Position numbers and translations under genes: made by a program | Source of the DNA: Haloarcula sp. DT43 | GTDB lineage: Archaea; Halobacteriota; Halobacteria; Halobacteriales; Haloarculaceae | Reading direction: 5' to 3' | DNA length: 64,000 nt | NCBI RefSeq assembly: GCF_037078405.1 | Contig: NZ_JAYMGZ010000002.1 | Span: forward strand, 558,001-622,000 | Notes under the pieces: model-generated | Databases searched by the model: none | Told to the model about the DNA's origin: nothing | The model's input: the letters and a program-made list of their open reading frames with translations, nothing else | In this document: positions 8,239 through 16,941 of the stretch, piece by piece | Layout of the letters: each line of letters starts with the position of its first letter | How positions within the stretch are numbered: position 1 is the stretch's first letter

Positions 8239-9041
8239 GCGGCAACGAAAAAGAAGGTCTCGACGCGTCCGACTCCGACTTCGACCCGTCCGAGGAGGAC
8301 GACGAAGCGGTCGACGCGGAGACCGAAACGGAAGCCGAACAGCCCGCCGACGACGCCGAAGAGGCGACGGAGGCAGAACCAACCGCCGAAGACGAAGAGG
8401 CCACGGACGAGGCCGCCGGCCCGCAGCTGGACGAGGACGTCATGCCCGACGAGCAGTCGGAGGCCGACCTCCTCATTCCCGTCGAGGACTACCTCGGCGC
8501 CGGCGTCCACATCGGGACCCAGCAGAAGACCCAGGACATGGAGCGGTTCATCCACCGCGTCCGGACCGACGGGCTCTACGTGCTGGACGTCTCGATGACC
8601 GACGAGCGCATCCGCACCGCCGCGGACTTCCTGGCCAACTACGAGCCGGAGCAGATTCTGGCCGCGTCGTCGCGCCAGTACGGCCGGTTCCCGGCCGAGA
8701 AGTTCGCCGAAGCCATCGGCGCACGCGTCCGCACCGGCCGGTTCATCCCCGGCACGCTGACCAACCCCGACTACGACGGCTACATCGAGCCCGACATCGT
8801 GGTCGTCACCGACCCCATCGGCGACGCCCAGGCCGTCAAGGAGGCCATCACGGTCGGCATCCCGGTCATCGCGATGTGTGACTCCAACAACACCACGTCG
8901 AACGTCGACCTGGTCGTCCCGACGAACAACAAGGGGCGCAAGGCGCTGTCGGTCGTCTACTGGCTGCTGGCCAACGAGACGCTCGACCGCCGCGGTGCCG
9001 AACCGACGTACGGACTCGACGACTTCGAGTCCGACATCTGA
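8235..9041 (+). CDS. rps2: 30S ribosomal protein uS2
   Basis: A 268-residue small-subunit protein. Residues 1-75 are an extremely acidic, probably disordered extension made almost wholly of Glu, Asp, Ala and Thr, longer than in non-halophilic archaea. The S2 core then begins ([20 protein letters not shown]) and contains the conserved [11 protein letters not shown] and [20 protein letters not shown]. It is the last gene of the superoperon; a short T tract (CGTTTTCC, about 9060-9067) in the 201-base gap after it may end transcription. Confidence 0.96.
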   Translation: MSGNEKEGLDASDSDFDPSEEDDEAVDAETETEAEQPADDAEEATEAEPTAEDEEATDEAAGPQLDEDVMPDEQSEADLLIPVEDYLGAGVHIGTQQKTQDMERFIHRVRTDGLYVLDVSMTDERIRTAADFLANYEPEQILAASSRQYGRFPAEKFAEAIGARVRTGRFIPGTLTNPDYDGYIEPDIVVVTDPIGDAQAVKEAITVGIPVIAMCDSNNTTSNVDLVVPTNNKGRKALSVVYWLLANETLDRRGAEPTYGLDDFESDI

Positions 9042-9242
9042 CGTCGCTGTCGATTCGCTTCGTTTTCCGGCCCGCTGACACACGAGTGGCGACGCCGGGC
9101 TCGCTGACAGGTGGCCCGCACACCGAGATAGACGGGGAGTACACGTCCTGAGCGCGCTCGGTGGCTAGGCTCAGCCGTCGGCGACTGACCGGCCCCGCTG
9201 TCGATAGCTACATCACTCGGGACGCCACTACGAGCAACGCAT

Positions 9243-9623
9243 ATGCGCGACTCGGTGCGAAACGCCGGTATCGGGGCGCTCGTCACGATAGCCCTGTCCG
9301 TCGTCCCCTTCTCGTCGATAGCCGGCGGTGCCGTCGCCGCGGCGAATCACGGCGGCGGCTACCGGGCGGGGCTCTGGCTGGGGACGCTGGCCGGCGTCTG
9401 CGCGATGGTCCCGCTGCTCGCGCTCTTTCTCCCGGCACTGTACATCGCCGGTCGCCTGGGGTTCGGCATCCCGCCTGGCGCGCCGGGCTACGACCTGTTC
9501 CTGGGGCTCGTGTTCGCGTTCTTCCTGCTGTACACCGTCGGCCTGAGCGCCCTCGGCGGCCTCGGCGGCGTCTGGGTTCGGGGCCACACCGACTGGGACC
9601 TGGACGCCGACCGCTGGCTCTGA
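9243..9623 (+). CDS. DUF5518-like membrane protein
   Basis: A 126-residue integral membrane protein with about three to four hydrophobic helices: GIGALVTIALSVVPFSSIAG (about 9-28), a second at LGTLAGVCAMVPLLALFLPAL (about 45-67), and LFLGLVFAFFLLYTVGLSAL (about 85-105). The glycine-rich GGAVAAANHGGGYRAGLWLGTLAG motif between the first two matches haloarchaeal DUF5518 proteins as I remember them. No function is known. It is a single gene after the superoperon, in the 200-base gap of which I see no other feature. Confidence 0.65.
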   Translation: MRDSVRNAGIGALVTIALSVVPFSSIAGGAVAAANHGGGYRAGLWLGTLAGVCAMVPLLALFLPALYIAGRLGFGIPPGAPGYDLFLGLVFAFFLLYTVGLSALGGLGGVWVRGHTDWDLDADRWL

Positions 9624-9683
9624 ACCGCCGCTGTCCCGACGTTTGGCATGCCATTCAAGCGTGTCCGACACTAACGTTAGCCG

Positions 9684-11021
9684 ATGTCAAAGACCCCGCC
9701 CGGACCGAAGGGCGAACCGCTGTTCGGCAGTAGTCGCACGTACGCCCGGGACCCGTTCCGGTTCATCTCGGCGCTGGAGCGGGCCTACGGCGACGTCGCT
9801 CGCTTCGACATGGGGCCGATGGACACGGTCATGCTGTGTGACCCGACCGCAATCGAGCGCGTGCTGGTCTCGGAGGCCGACCGGTTTCGCAAGCCCGATT
9901 TCCAGGGCGACGCCCTGGGAGACCTGCTGGGTGACGGGCTGTTGCTGAGCGAGGGCGAGACGTGGGAACAGCAGCGAAAGCTCGCCAACCCCGCGTTTTC
10001 GATGGCTCGGCTGTCGGGAATGGCCGACCGCATCACCGGCCACGCCGAGGACCGCATCGCCGACTGGTCCCACGGCGACGTCATCGACGCCGAGCAGTCG
10101 ATGACGCGGGTCACGCTGGACGTCATCCTGGACCTGATGATGGGCGTCGAACTCTCCGAACAGCGGGTCCGCACAATCGAGGAGCAACTGCTGCCGCTAG
10201 GCCAGCGGTTCGAGCCCGACCCCATCCGGTTCGCCATGCCAGAGTGGGTGCCGATGCCCGACGACGCCGAGTTCGACCGCGCCGTGCGGACGCTGGACGA
10301 GGTGTTGGACGACATCATCGCCGTCCGCGAGGACACGGTCGGGACGGCGGAGGACGGCCCCATGGACTTCCTGTCAGTGCTTCTGCGGGCACGCGACGAC
10401 GGGAACCAGTCGCCCGACCAGCTCCGCGACGAGATGATGACGATGCTGCTCGCGGGCCACGACACGACGGCGCTGACGCTGACCTACACCTGGTTCCTGC
10501 TGTCGGAACACCCCGAGGTCGAACGGCGGGTCCACGAGGAACTGGACGCCGTCGTCGGCGACGACCGGCCGGGGATGGAACACGTCCGCGAGTTGGACTA
10601 CCTCGAATGGGTGATTCAGGAGGCGATGCGGCTCTACCCGCCGGTGTACACCATCTTCCGGGAGCCGACCGAGGACGTGACGCTGTCGGGCTACGAGGTC
10701 GAGGCCGGGACGACGCTGATGGTCCCGCAGTGGGGCGTCCACCGCTCCGAGCGGTTCTACGACGACCCCGAGGCGTTCGACCCGGAGCGCTGGAAACCCG
10801 AGCGGGCCGGCGAGCGCCCGCGGTTCGCCTACTTCCCGTTCGGTGGCGGGCCGCGCCACTGCATCGGGAAGCACCTCGCGATGCTGGAAGCGCAGCTCAT
10901 CACCGCCACTACGGCCAGCCAGTACCGACTGGAGTTCCAGGGTGAGACGCCCCTGGAACTGCTTCCGTCGCTGACTGCCCACCCCCGACAGGAGATGTCG
11001 ATGCGCGTGCGTGACCGCTGA
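9684..11021 (+). CDS. Cytochrome P450
   Basis: A 445-residue soluble haem monooxygenase. The proline-rich start (PPGPKGEPLFGSSRTYARDP), the oxygen-binding I-helix AGHDTTALTLTYTW (about residues 256-269), the K-helix EAMRLYPP (ExxR), PERW, and the haem loop FGGGPRHCIGKHLA with Cys393 as the iron ligand are all complete, so the enzyme should be active. No membrane anchor is present. Substrate and redox partner cannot be read from sequence; no ferredoxin or reductase gene adjoins it. The similarity is to bacterial-type soluble P450s known in haloarchaea, and proximity to isoprenoid genes 3 kb downstream is only suggestive. Confidence 0.93.
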   Translation: MSKTPPGPKGEPLFGSSRTYARDPFRFISALERAYGDVARFDMGPMDTVMLCDPTAIERVLVSEADRFRKPDFQGDALGDLLGDGLLLSEGETWEQQRKLANPAFSMARLSGMADRITGHAEDRIADWSHGDVIDAEQSMTRVTLDVILDLMMGVELSEQRVRTIEEQLLPLGQRFEPDPIRFAMPEWVPMPDDAEFDRAVRTLDEVLDDIIAVREDTVGTAEDGPMDFLSVLLRARDDGNQSPDQLRDEMMTMLLAGHDTTALTLTYTWFLLSEHPEVERRVHEELDAVVGDDRPGMEHVRELDYLEWVIQEAMRLYPPVYTIFREPTEDVTLSGYEVEAGTTLMVPQWGVHRSERFYDDPEAFDPERWKPERAGERPRFAYFPFGGGPRHCIGKHLAMLEAQLITATTASQYRLEFQGETPLELLPSLTAHPRQEMSMRVRDR

Positions 11022-11282
11022 CGCGGGCCCGGAGCCGCTACCCCCAGGCCGCCCGCCACGGCGGCCAGACATGACAGGAACCCGGTCATCAGCTATTTAC
11101 TGCAGAGTCCCTACATGTAGCCAAGAACGGCGGTTCCCGGTGGCCGACTCCGGCAAGCGTGACTCCGCCCACGGCCGCCGACTCGATACCATGACACCAC
11201 CACAGACTCTCTCGGGGTGCCCCCAGAGACACACCGTTTCGCCATCTGTCGCCCGCCGGGGCGCGCTCTCCCGTGATTCCGA
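11022..11282 (+). other. 261-base gap before the LOV-kinase gene
   Basis: An AT-rich patch GCTATTTACTGC near 11090-11101 could be a TATA box, which would leave a leader of roughly 160 bases before the ATG at 11283. A 31-codon reading from 11191 that ends over the kinase start has no recognisable content. Nothing else is seen. Confidence 0.3.
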
Positions 11283-13481
11283 ATGACGACCGCTACCGGA
11301 ACCGGAGGGCGCGACCGGGTTCGAGTCCTGTGTGTCGGCACCGATACGGACGACGCCGGGCTGGCGACGGCGCTGGAACGGGAGTGCGACCGGCTCTCGG
11401 CCGACACGGTCCGAACCGCCGCCGAAGCCGTAGCGGAATTGGCCGACGACGCCGTGGACTGTCTGGTCACCGAGTACGACCTGCCCGACCGGGACGGCGT
11501 CGAACTGCTGGAGACGGTCCGCGAGGACCACCCCGACCTCCCGGTCATCCTCTACACCGCCCATGGGAGCGAGGTGGTCGCCAGCGAGGCGATTTCGGCG
11601 GGCGTCACGGACTACCTCCGGAGAGAACCGGGCACCGGACAGCACGCCGGGCTGGCGAACCGAATCACGGACGCCGTCGACAAGTACCGCTCGAAACGGG
11701 CGGCAAACGAGCGGACCCGGACGCTCCGGAGCTACGAGCGGATGGTCAACTCCATGCGGGAGACGGCCTGCATCTACGACGCCGAGGGGCGGTTCGAAAC
11801 CGTCAACGAGGCGCTGGCGGAGTGGTACGACACGACGCGTGCCGACCTCGAAGGCCGGGTCAGCGAACTCGTCCCACGTATCCGGGCCGAGGGCGAGACG
11901 GACCGCTATCAGGAACTGCTCGACGGCACGCGGGCGGAACTCAGCGGCGAAATCAGGGCGGAGTTCCCCGGCCACGGACACGCGGTGGTCGCGTACCGAC
12001 TGACGCCGCTGTTCGTCGATGGTGTCGTCGACGGTATCGTCGCCGTCGCACGCGACGTCACCGACCGGAAAGAGCGCGAACGGGAACTGTTGCGGAACCA
12101 GCGCGCGATGGACGAGGCCCCGGTCGGTGTCACCATCACCGACCCCAGCCAGGCGGACAATCCGATGATATACGCCAACAACCACTACTGCGACCTGACT
12201 GGCTACTCGCTGCCGGAGGTACTCGGCGAGAACTGCCGGATGCTCCAGGGGCCGGACACCGACCCGGACGCCGTCGCCGCGATGCGGGACGCCATCGACG
12301 CGGAGGAGCGCGTGACGGTCGAACTCCGGAACTACCGCCAAGACGGGACCGAGTTCTGGAACAAAGTGCGTATCGCGCCGGTCCGCGACGACGACGGGTC
12401 GGTCGTCAACTACGTCGGGTTCCAGCAGGACATCACGGCGCGGAAACGCCGCGAGCGACGGCTGGAAGAAACATCCTCGCGGCTCGAAGCCCTCTTCGAG
12501 AACTCGCCGGACATGATAGACGTGCTCGACGCCGACGGAACGATTCGGGACGTGAATCAGCGGTTCTACACGGAGCTCGGATACGACGAAAGCGAAGTGC
12601 TCGGGCGGTCTATCTGGGAGTTCGACCGTCACTTCGACGCCGAGGACGTCAGGGAACAGCTCTCGGGGTTCCGCGTCGACGAGCGCCGCAAGTTCGAGGG
12701 CCTGTACGAGCGCCGCGACGGGTCGACGATGCCGGTCGAAGTGCATCTGCTCCGGCTCAGCCTCGACGGCGAGGACCGGTTCCTGGCAATCAGCCGCGAC
12801 ATCTCGGAGCGAAAGGAGCGCGAACAGGAGCTCCAGCGGCAAAACGAGCAGCTCGAACAGTTCGCCAGCGTCGTCTCCCACGACCTGCGGAACCCCCTGC
12901 AGGTCGCGCGCGGGCGACTGAAGCTCCTCAGTGAGGAGGTCGAAAGCGAGCACGTCGACGCCATCGACAGCGCAAACCAGCGAATGGAGACGCTCATCGA
13001 CGACCTGCTGACGCTCGCACGCGACGGGGCCTCGCCCGCCTCGCTGGCCGCGGTCGACCTCGAACCGGTCGTCGCGTCGTGCTGGGAGACCGTCGAAACG
13101 AGAGACGCGACGCTCCGGGCCGACGCCGACCGCTCCATCCGCGCCGACGAGAGCCGGCTCCGACAGCTGTTCGAGAACCTCGTCCGCAACGCGGTCGAAC
13201 ACGGCGGCGACGACGTGACCGTGACCGTCGGCGACCTGGACGGGGGCTTCTACGTCGCCGACGACGGCCCCGGTATCCCTGGCCCCGACCGCGGTGACGT
13301 GTTCGAGGCCGGCTACACGACGGCGGCCGACGGGACCGGGTTCGGCCTGAGCATCGTCAAACAGGTCGCTGACGCCCACGGCTGGACGGTCCGCGTCGTC
13401 GATGGGCCCGACGGCGGCGCTCGCTTCGAGTTCACCGGCGTCGACACCGCGCCCCCGACCGTCGACTCCGAAAACACCTAA
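11283..13481 (+). CDS. Hybrid LOV/PAS sensor histidine kinase
   Basis: A 732-residue soluble sensor kinase. Residues 12-125 resemble a receiver, but the phosphoacceptor position holds Glu64 (in TEYDLPDRDG) where Asp is expected. A PAS domain (about 145-260), then a LOV-type PAS (about 268-388), a third PAS (about 400-512), HisKA with His533 (SHDLRNPL) and a HATPase domain (ENLVRNAVEHGG, DDGPGIPG, GTGFGLSIV) follow. The second PAS has the flavin adduct motif GENCRMLQG (Cys318), Asn350, Asn360 and Gln381, at the spacing of plant phototropin LOV2. There are no membrane segments. A blue-light or redox role is inferred; no partner regulator adjoins it. Confidence 0.9.
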   Translation: MTTATGTGGRDRVRVLCVGTDTDDAGLATALERECDRLSADTVRTAAEAVAELADDAVDCLVTEYDLPDRDGVELLETVREDHPDLPVILYTAHGSEVVASEAISAGVTDYLRREPGTGQHAGLANRITDAVDKYRSKRAANERTRTLRSYERMVNSMRETACIYDAEGRFETVNEALAEWYDTTRADLEGRVSELVPRIRAEGETDRYQELLDGTRAELSGEIRAEFPGHGHAVVAYRLTPLFVDGVVDGIVAVARDVTDRKERERELLRNQRAMDEAPVGVTITDPSQADNPMIYANNHYCDLTGYSLPEVLGENCRMLQGPDTDPDAVAAMRDAIDAEERVTVELRNYRQDGTEFWNKVRIAPVRDDDGSVVNYVGFQQDITARKRRERRLEETSSRLEALFENSPDMIDVLDADGTIRDVNQRFYTELGYDESEVLGRSIWEFDRHFDAEDVREQLSGFRVDERRKFEGLYERRDGSTMPVEVHLLRLSLDGEDRFLAISRDISERKEREQELQRQNEQLEQFASVVSHDLRNPLQVARGRLKLLSEEVESEHVDAIDSANQRMETLIDDLLTLARDGASPASLAAVDLEPVVASCWETVETRDATLRADADRSIRADESRLRQLFENLVRNAVEHGGDDVTVTVGDLDGGFYVADDGPGIPGPDRGDVFEAGYTTAADGTGFGLSIVKQVADAHGWTVRVVDGPDGGARFEFTGVDTAPPTVDSENT

Positions 13482-13505
13482 CGCCCTGGGCGCACACGGG
13501 CGGGT

Positions 13506-14489
13506 ATGGTCACGTCGAGCGCTCCCGGGAAGGTGTACCTGTTCGGGGAGCACGCGGTCGTCTACGGCGAGCCGGCGGTGCCCTGCGCCATCGAGCGGCG
13601 GGTGCACGTGACGGCAACCGAAATCGACGAGGGGTTGCGCATCCACGCGAACGACTTGCAACTGGACGGCTTTACCGTCGAGTACTCCGGCGACGGGGAG
13701 AGCCACCCGGACGTGGACGTCGCCGAATCGCTCGTCGAGGCGGGCATGGGATACGTCAACGAAGCGGTGGCACAGGCCCGCGACGCGGCCGACGCGCCGG
13801 ACGCAGGCTTCGAAATCTCCGTCGAGGGCGACATCCCGCTCGGGGCGGGACTGGGCTCGTCGGCCGCGCTCGTCGTCGCGGCGATAGACGCGGCGACGCG
13901 GGAACTCGGCGTCGAACTGTCCGCCGGGGAAATCGCCGACCGCGCCTACCGCGTCGAACACGCGGTCCAGGACGGGCAGGCCTCCCGTGCGGACACGTTC
14001 TGCTCGGCGATGGGCGGGGCGGTCCGCGTGGAGGGCGACGACTGCCGGCGGCTGGACGGCATCGACAATCTCCCCTTCGTCATCGGGTACGACGGCGGGG
14101 CCGGCGACACCGGGGCGCTGGTCGCCGGCGTCCGGGACCTCCGCGAGGAGTACGACTTCGCCGCCGACACGGTCGAAGCCATCGGCGATGTCGTCCGCGA
14201 GGGCGAGGCGGTGCTCGGGACGGGCGACTACGAGCGGCTGGGGGACCTGATGGACTTCAACCACGGCCTGCTCTCGGCGCTGGGCGTCTCCTCGCGGTCG
14301 CTGGACTCGATGGTGTGGGCGGCCCGCGACGCCGACGCTCACGGCGCGAAACTCACCGGGGCCGGCGGCGGCGGCTGTATCGTCGCGCTGGACGAGACGG
14401 ACGACGCGCTCACGGCACTGAAGTACACGCCGGGGTGTGAGAGCGTCTTCCGGGCCGAACTCGACACCGACGGGGTCCGGCGGGAATGA
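13506..14489 (+). CDS. mvk: Mevalonate kinase
   Basis: A 327-residue GHMP kinase phosphorylating mevalonate at O5 in archaeal isoprenoid synthesis. It starts SSAPGKVYLFGEHAVVYGEPAV (substrate motif 1), has the ATP loop IPLGAGLGSSAALVVA (about residues 112-127) and ends with the GHMP motif KLTGAGGGGCIVAL. It overlaps the isopentenyl phosphate kinase gene by four bases (ATGA at 14486). Co-location fits the haloarchaeal route through isopentenyl phosphate, which bypasses phosphomevalonate kinase. Confidence 0.95.
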   Translation: MVTSSAPGKVYLFGEHAVVYGEPAVPCAIERRVHVTATEIDEGLRIHANDLQLDGFTVEYSGDGESHPDVDVAESLVEAGMGYVNEAVAQARDAADAPDAGFEISVEGDIPLGAGLGSSAALVVAAIDAATRELGVELSAGEIADRAYRVEHAVQDGQASRADTFCSAMGGAVRVEGDDCRRLDGIDNLPFVIGYDGGAGDTGALVAGVRDLREEYDFAADTVEAIGDVVREGEAVLGTGDYERLGDLMDFNHGLLSALGVSSRSLDSMVWAARDADAHGAKLTGAGGGGCIVALDETDDALTALKYTPGCESVFRAELDTDGVRRE

Positions 14490-15238
14490 CGGTCGTCCTC
14501 AAACTCGGCGGGAGCGTCATCACCGAGAAGGACGAACCCGAGACGGTCGACCGGGCCGCCCTGTCGGCGGCGGCGGCGGCCATCGCCGACTCGGCGGTCG
14601 GTGACGACGTCGTCGTCGTCCACGGCGGCGGGAGCTTCGGCCACCACCACGCCGCCGAACACGGCGTCAGTACGACCGAGGGGACCCACGACGCAGGCGG
14701 GGTCCGGGCCATCCACGGCGCGATGTGCCGGCTCAACGCCGCCGTCGTGGACGTGCTCGCCGACGCAGGCGTTCCGGCGGTGCCCGTCCACCCGTTCTCG
14801 GCGGCCGCGCGCGACGCCAGCGGCGACCTCTCCCTGCCGACGGCCCAGGTCAGGACGCTGCTCGACGAGGGGTTCGTCCCGGTGTTACACGGCGACCTCG
14901 TCGCACACGCCGACGCGGGCGCGACGGTCCTGAGCGGCGACGAACTGGTGGTCGAACTCGCCCCCGCCGTCGCCGCCGACCGCGTGGGCGTCTGCTCGAC
15001 CGTCCCCGGCGTCCTCGACGAGGGCGGCGACGTCATCGACCGCATCGAGACGTTCGAGGCCGTCGCATCGGCGCTGGGCGGGAGCGACGCGACGGACGTC
15101 TCCGGCGGGATGGCCGGCAAGGTACGCGCCCTGCTCGCGCTCCCGGCCCCCGCAGTCGTCTTCGGTCCCGACGCGCTCCCCGCGTTTCTCGCCGGTGAGA
15201 GCCCGGGAACGACCATCGCCGGTGACGACACGAACTGA
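14486..15238 (+). CDS. ipk: Isopentenyl phosphate kinase
   Basis: A 250-residue amino-acid-kinase-fold enzyme that phosphorylates isopentenyl phosphate to isopentenyl diphosphate, the last step of the archaeal mevalonate variant. The start VVLKLGGSVITEKDEPETVD is the ATP-binding glycine motif, and VVHGGGSFGHHHAAEHG carries the glycine loop and the histidine that marks IPKs among relatives. Later DVSGGMAGKVRALLAL supplies the C-terminal nucleotide contacts. It overlaps mvk by four bases, so the two kinases are made together. Confidence 0.94.
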   Translation: MTVVLKLGGSVITEKDEPETVDRAALSAAAAAIADSAVGDDVVVVHGGGSFGHHHAAEHGVSTTEGTHDAGGVRAIHGAMCRLNAAVVDVLADAGVPAVPVHPFSAAARDASGDLSLPTAQVRTLLDEGFVPVLHGDLVAHADAGATVLSGDELVVELAPAVAADRVGVCSTVPGVLDEGGDVIDRIETFEAVASALGGSDATDVSGGMAGKVRALLALPAPAVVFGPDALPAFLAGESPGTTIAGDDTN

Positions 15239-15367
15239 CAGGACCGTCGTCTGCGGGCATCGCTCGGAACGTGAGTCCCACCTTGTGGGCCGGAACGAGC
15301 CGAGACGGCGGCGCGCCCGGTCCTTGCCGAGTGACTGGTTACCTAAATATCACTTCTTCCCTCGTCG

Positions 15368-15380
15368 TAACATATTTGTC
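15368..15380 (+). promoter_or_regulatory. TATA region of the disordered-tail membrane protein gene
   Basis: The AT-rich run AACATATTTGTCC is centred about 28 bases before the ATG at 15403, predicting a leaderless mRNA. An additional AT patch (CTAAATATCAC) lies about 25 bases further upstream. Confidence 0.45.
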
Positions 15381-15402
15381 CTCTGTTATCAATTATGCGA
15401 CT

Positions 15403-16677
15403 ATGTCTGCAGTAGGTCTGACCGACGTCTATCGATACGGAACGAGGCTTCTCGGGACATTGCTCGTCGTCGCCGGCGTCGGTGGCGGCCTCATCGCTGC
15501 AGGGTACGTGCTGATACAGAACGGCTCGCTCGGCTCGCTCTCGGGGACCGCAGGCTACCGCGCGGCGCTCGGTATCGTCGTCGGCGCGCTCGGCGGTCTC
15601 CTGTTGCTCTCGGGCTTGCTCGGCCTGACCCACAAGCTCATCGCCGACGCGACGATGGCGGGCACGCTCGCAGCGCGGACGACACAGCGTGACGCGAGCG
15701 ACGCGCCCGCCGACAGCTCCGCGGCGAGTGACCAGACCGCGACGGCCGGTAGCGCTTCGGCCGCCGCCGGGTCGGCCGCCGACGAACCGACGACGGGGCC
15801 GGACGAGCCGGCGGAACCGCAGGAGACGGAGCCGTCGGCTCCCGAACCAGCGACCGTCGACGCCGGCGCGCCGGAACCCGCTGCCGACCCCGAGACGGCG
15901 GTGCCGGCCGCCGACTCCGATACCGCCGGTGAATCGCCAGTCGCAGCGACCACGGAACAGCCCGAACCGACCGCCGCGTCCGACACGGCCGACGCTCCGG
16001 TGGCCGACGACACCTCGGCGACAGCGGCGGACGAGGGACCGGCGGCCCCCGAACCGACGACGGCCGACGACCCACAGGAGGTCGAGGACACGCCGGAGAC
16101 GGCGTCGGTCGACGATGCGCCGGTCCAGTCGGGCGACGACGCCACAGCGCCGGGCTCGGCGGGACAGGACGAAGCGACAACCGGTCACCAGTCGGTCGAG
16201 AGCGTCACCGAACCGGAGCCCGAGGTGGGACCTGAGACGACAGAGGGGACGCCCATGGCGGACGAGTCCGGCGAGGACCCGGAGCCGAGTCCCCAGGAGT
16301 GGACCCCGCCGGACCCCGCGGAGTTCGACACCCAGAGCGGGGCCCCGACAGCGGCCGACGAGGAGCCCGCACCGGCGGAGGAGTGGGCGAGTGACACAGA
16401 GTCCGCCGGCGTCACGGGGGCCGACGAGGCGGACGCCGTCACCGAGGACACGCGACTGCTCGACGACGGCGGCGGGCAGGACGACGGGCCGCGGACGGCG
16501 GAGGACCTGTTCGGCGGTGCCGACGGCCAGTCGGACGCCGGGGCCGACGAGGGCGCGGCGGAGTCTCGGGACGCGGACGCGACCGCAGAGGACTCGACGC
16601 TCGCGGACGAGGGCGTCACCGGCTTCGACGTCTCCAGCGACGACGACCCGCTCTCGGACCCACTCGACGACGAGTAG
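15403..16677 (+). CDS. Membrane protein with a long acidic disordered C-terminal tail
   Basis: A 424-residue protein. The first 80 residues hold two transmembrane helices (LLGTLLVVAGVGGGLIAAGY, about 15-34; and AALGIVVGALGGLLLLSGLL, about 49-68). The remaining 340 residues are low-complexity, dominated by Ala, Glu, Asp, Pro and Thr with almost no hydrophobic core, so they should be disordered. A few short conserved-looking patches occur (PQEWTPPDPAEFDTQ; RTAEDLFGGADG; VTGFDVSSDDDPLSDPLDDE at the end). I recognise no family. It lies between the isoprenoid kinases and RNase J/prenyl synthase on the same strand. The start gives a leaderless promoter fit. Confidence 0.75.
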   Translation: MSAVGLTDVYRYGTRLLGTLLVVAGVGGGLIAAGYVLIQNGSLGSLSGTAGYRAALGIVVGALGGLLLLSGLLGLTHKLIADATMAGTLAARTTQRDASDAPADSSAASDQTATAGSASAAAGSAADEPTTGPDEPAEPQETEPSAPEPATVDAGAPEPAADPETAVPAADSDTAGESPVAATTEQPEPTAASDTADAPVADDTSATAADEGPAAPEPTTADDPQEVEDTPETASVDDAPVQSGDDATAPGSAGQDEATTGHQSVESVTEPEPEVGPETTEGTPMADESGEDPEPSPQEWTPPDPAEFDTQSGAPTAADEEPAPAEEWASDTESAGVTGADEADAVTEDTRLLDDGGGQDDGPRTAEDLFGGADGQSDAGADEGAAESRDADATAEDSTLADEGVTGFDVSSDDDPLSDPLDDE

Positions 16678-16941
16678 CGACGAACCCACACCGTTTTAAG
16701 AACCGCCGTTGTAATCCGGAGTAACCGAGCGCACGGCCGCCCGCGGACTGCGGTTCGGCGGCCGGCAGACGGCGGATGTAAGTTGCGGGACGGGAGTCCC
16801 TCCCACTGCGGTTGCACAGGCTACGGGCGTACCCGACTGGCCTGGAGCGCCGACGCGGACGAGGTCGCCTACATTGCAGATACCGTCGTTGCCGTGCCCC
16901 ACCGGATGCCCGCGGCCGGCTTTCCACTCGGAGCTACAACC
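16678..16941 (+). promoter_or_regulatory. 264-base leader region upstream of RNase J
   Basis: A TATA-like GTTTTAAGAA at about 16692-16701 predicts a transcript start near 16722, leaving a leader of about 220 bases before the ATG at 16942, long for a haloarchaeon. The leader contains a small inverted repeat (GGGAC/GTCCC, about 16787-16800). The reading frame of RNase J stays open back to a TTG near 16783, but that extension has no resemblance to the family. Confidence 0.4.

Noticed and set aside
11191-11286. A 31-codon frame in the leader of the LOV kinase
   Set aside because: No ribosome site, no pattern in the peptide, and it overlaps the kinase start; too little support.
11097-14342. A 1081-codon open frame on the minus strand opposite the LOV kinase and mvk
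   Set aside because: It is the high-GC shadow of two well-supported genes on the other strand. Its translation shows Arg/Val/Asp-rich sequence without any motif.
16783-16941. N-terminal extension of RNase J from a TTG codon
   Set aside because: Fifty-three added residues have no similarity to the family, and the ATG at 16942 begins the conserved sequence.
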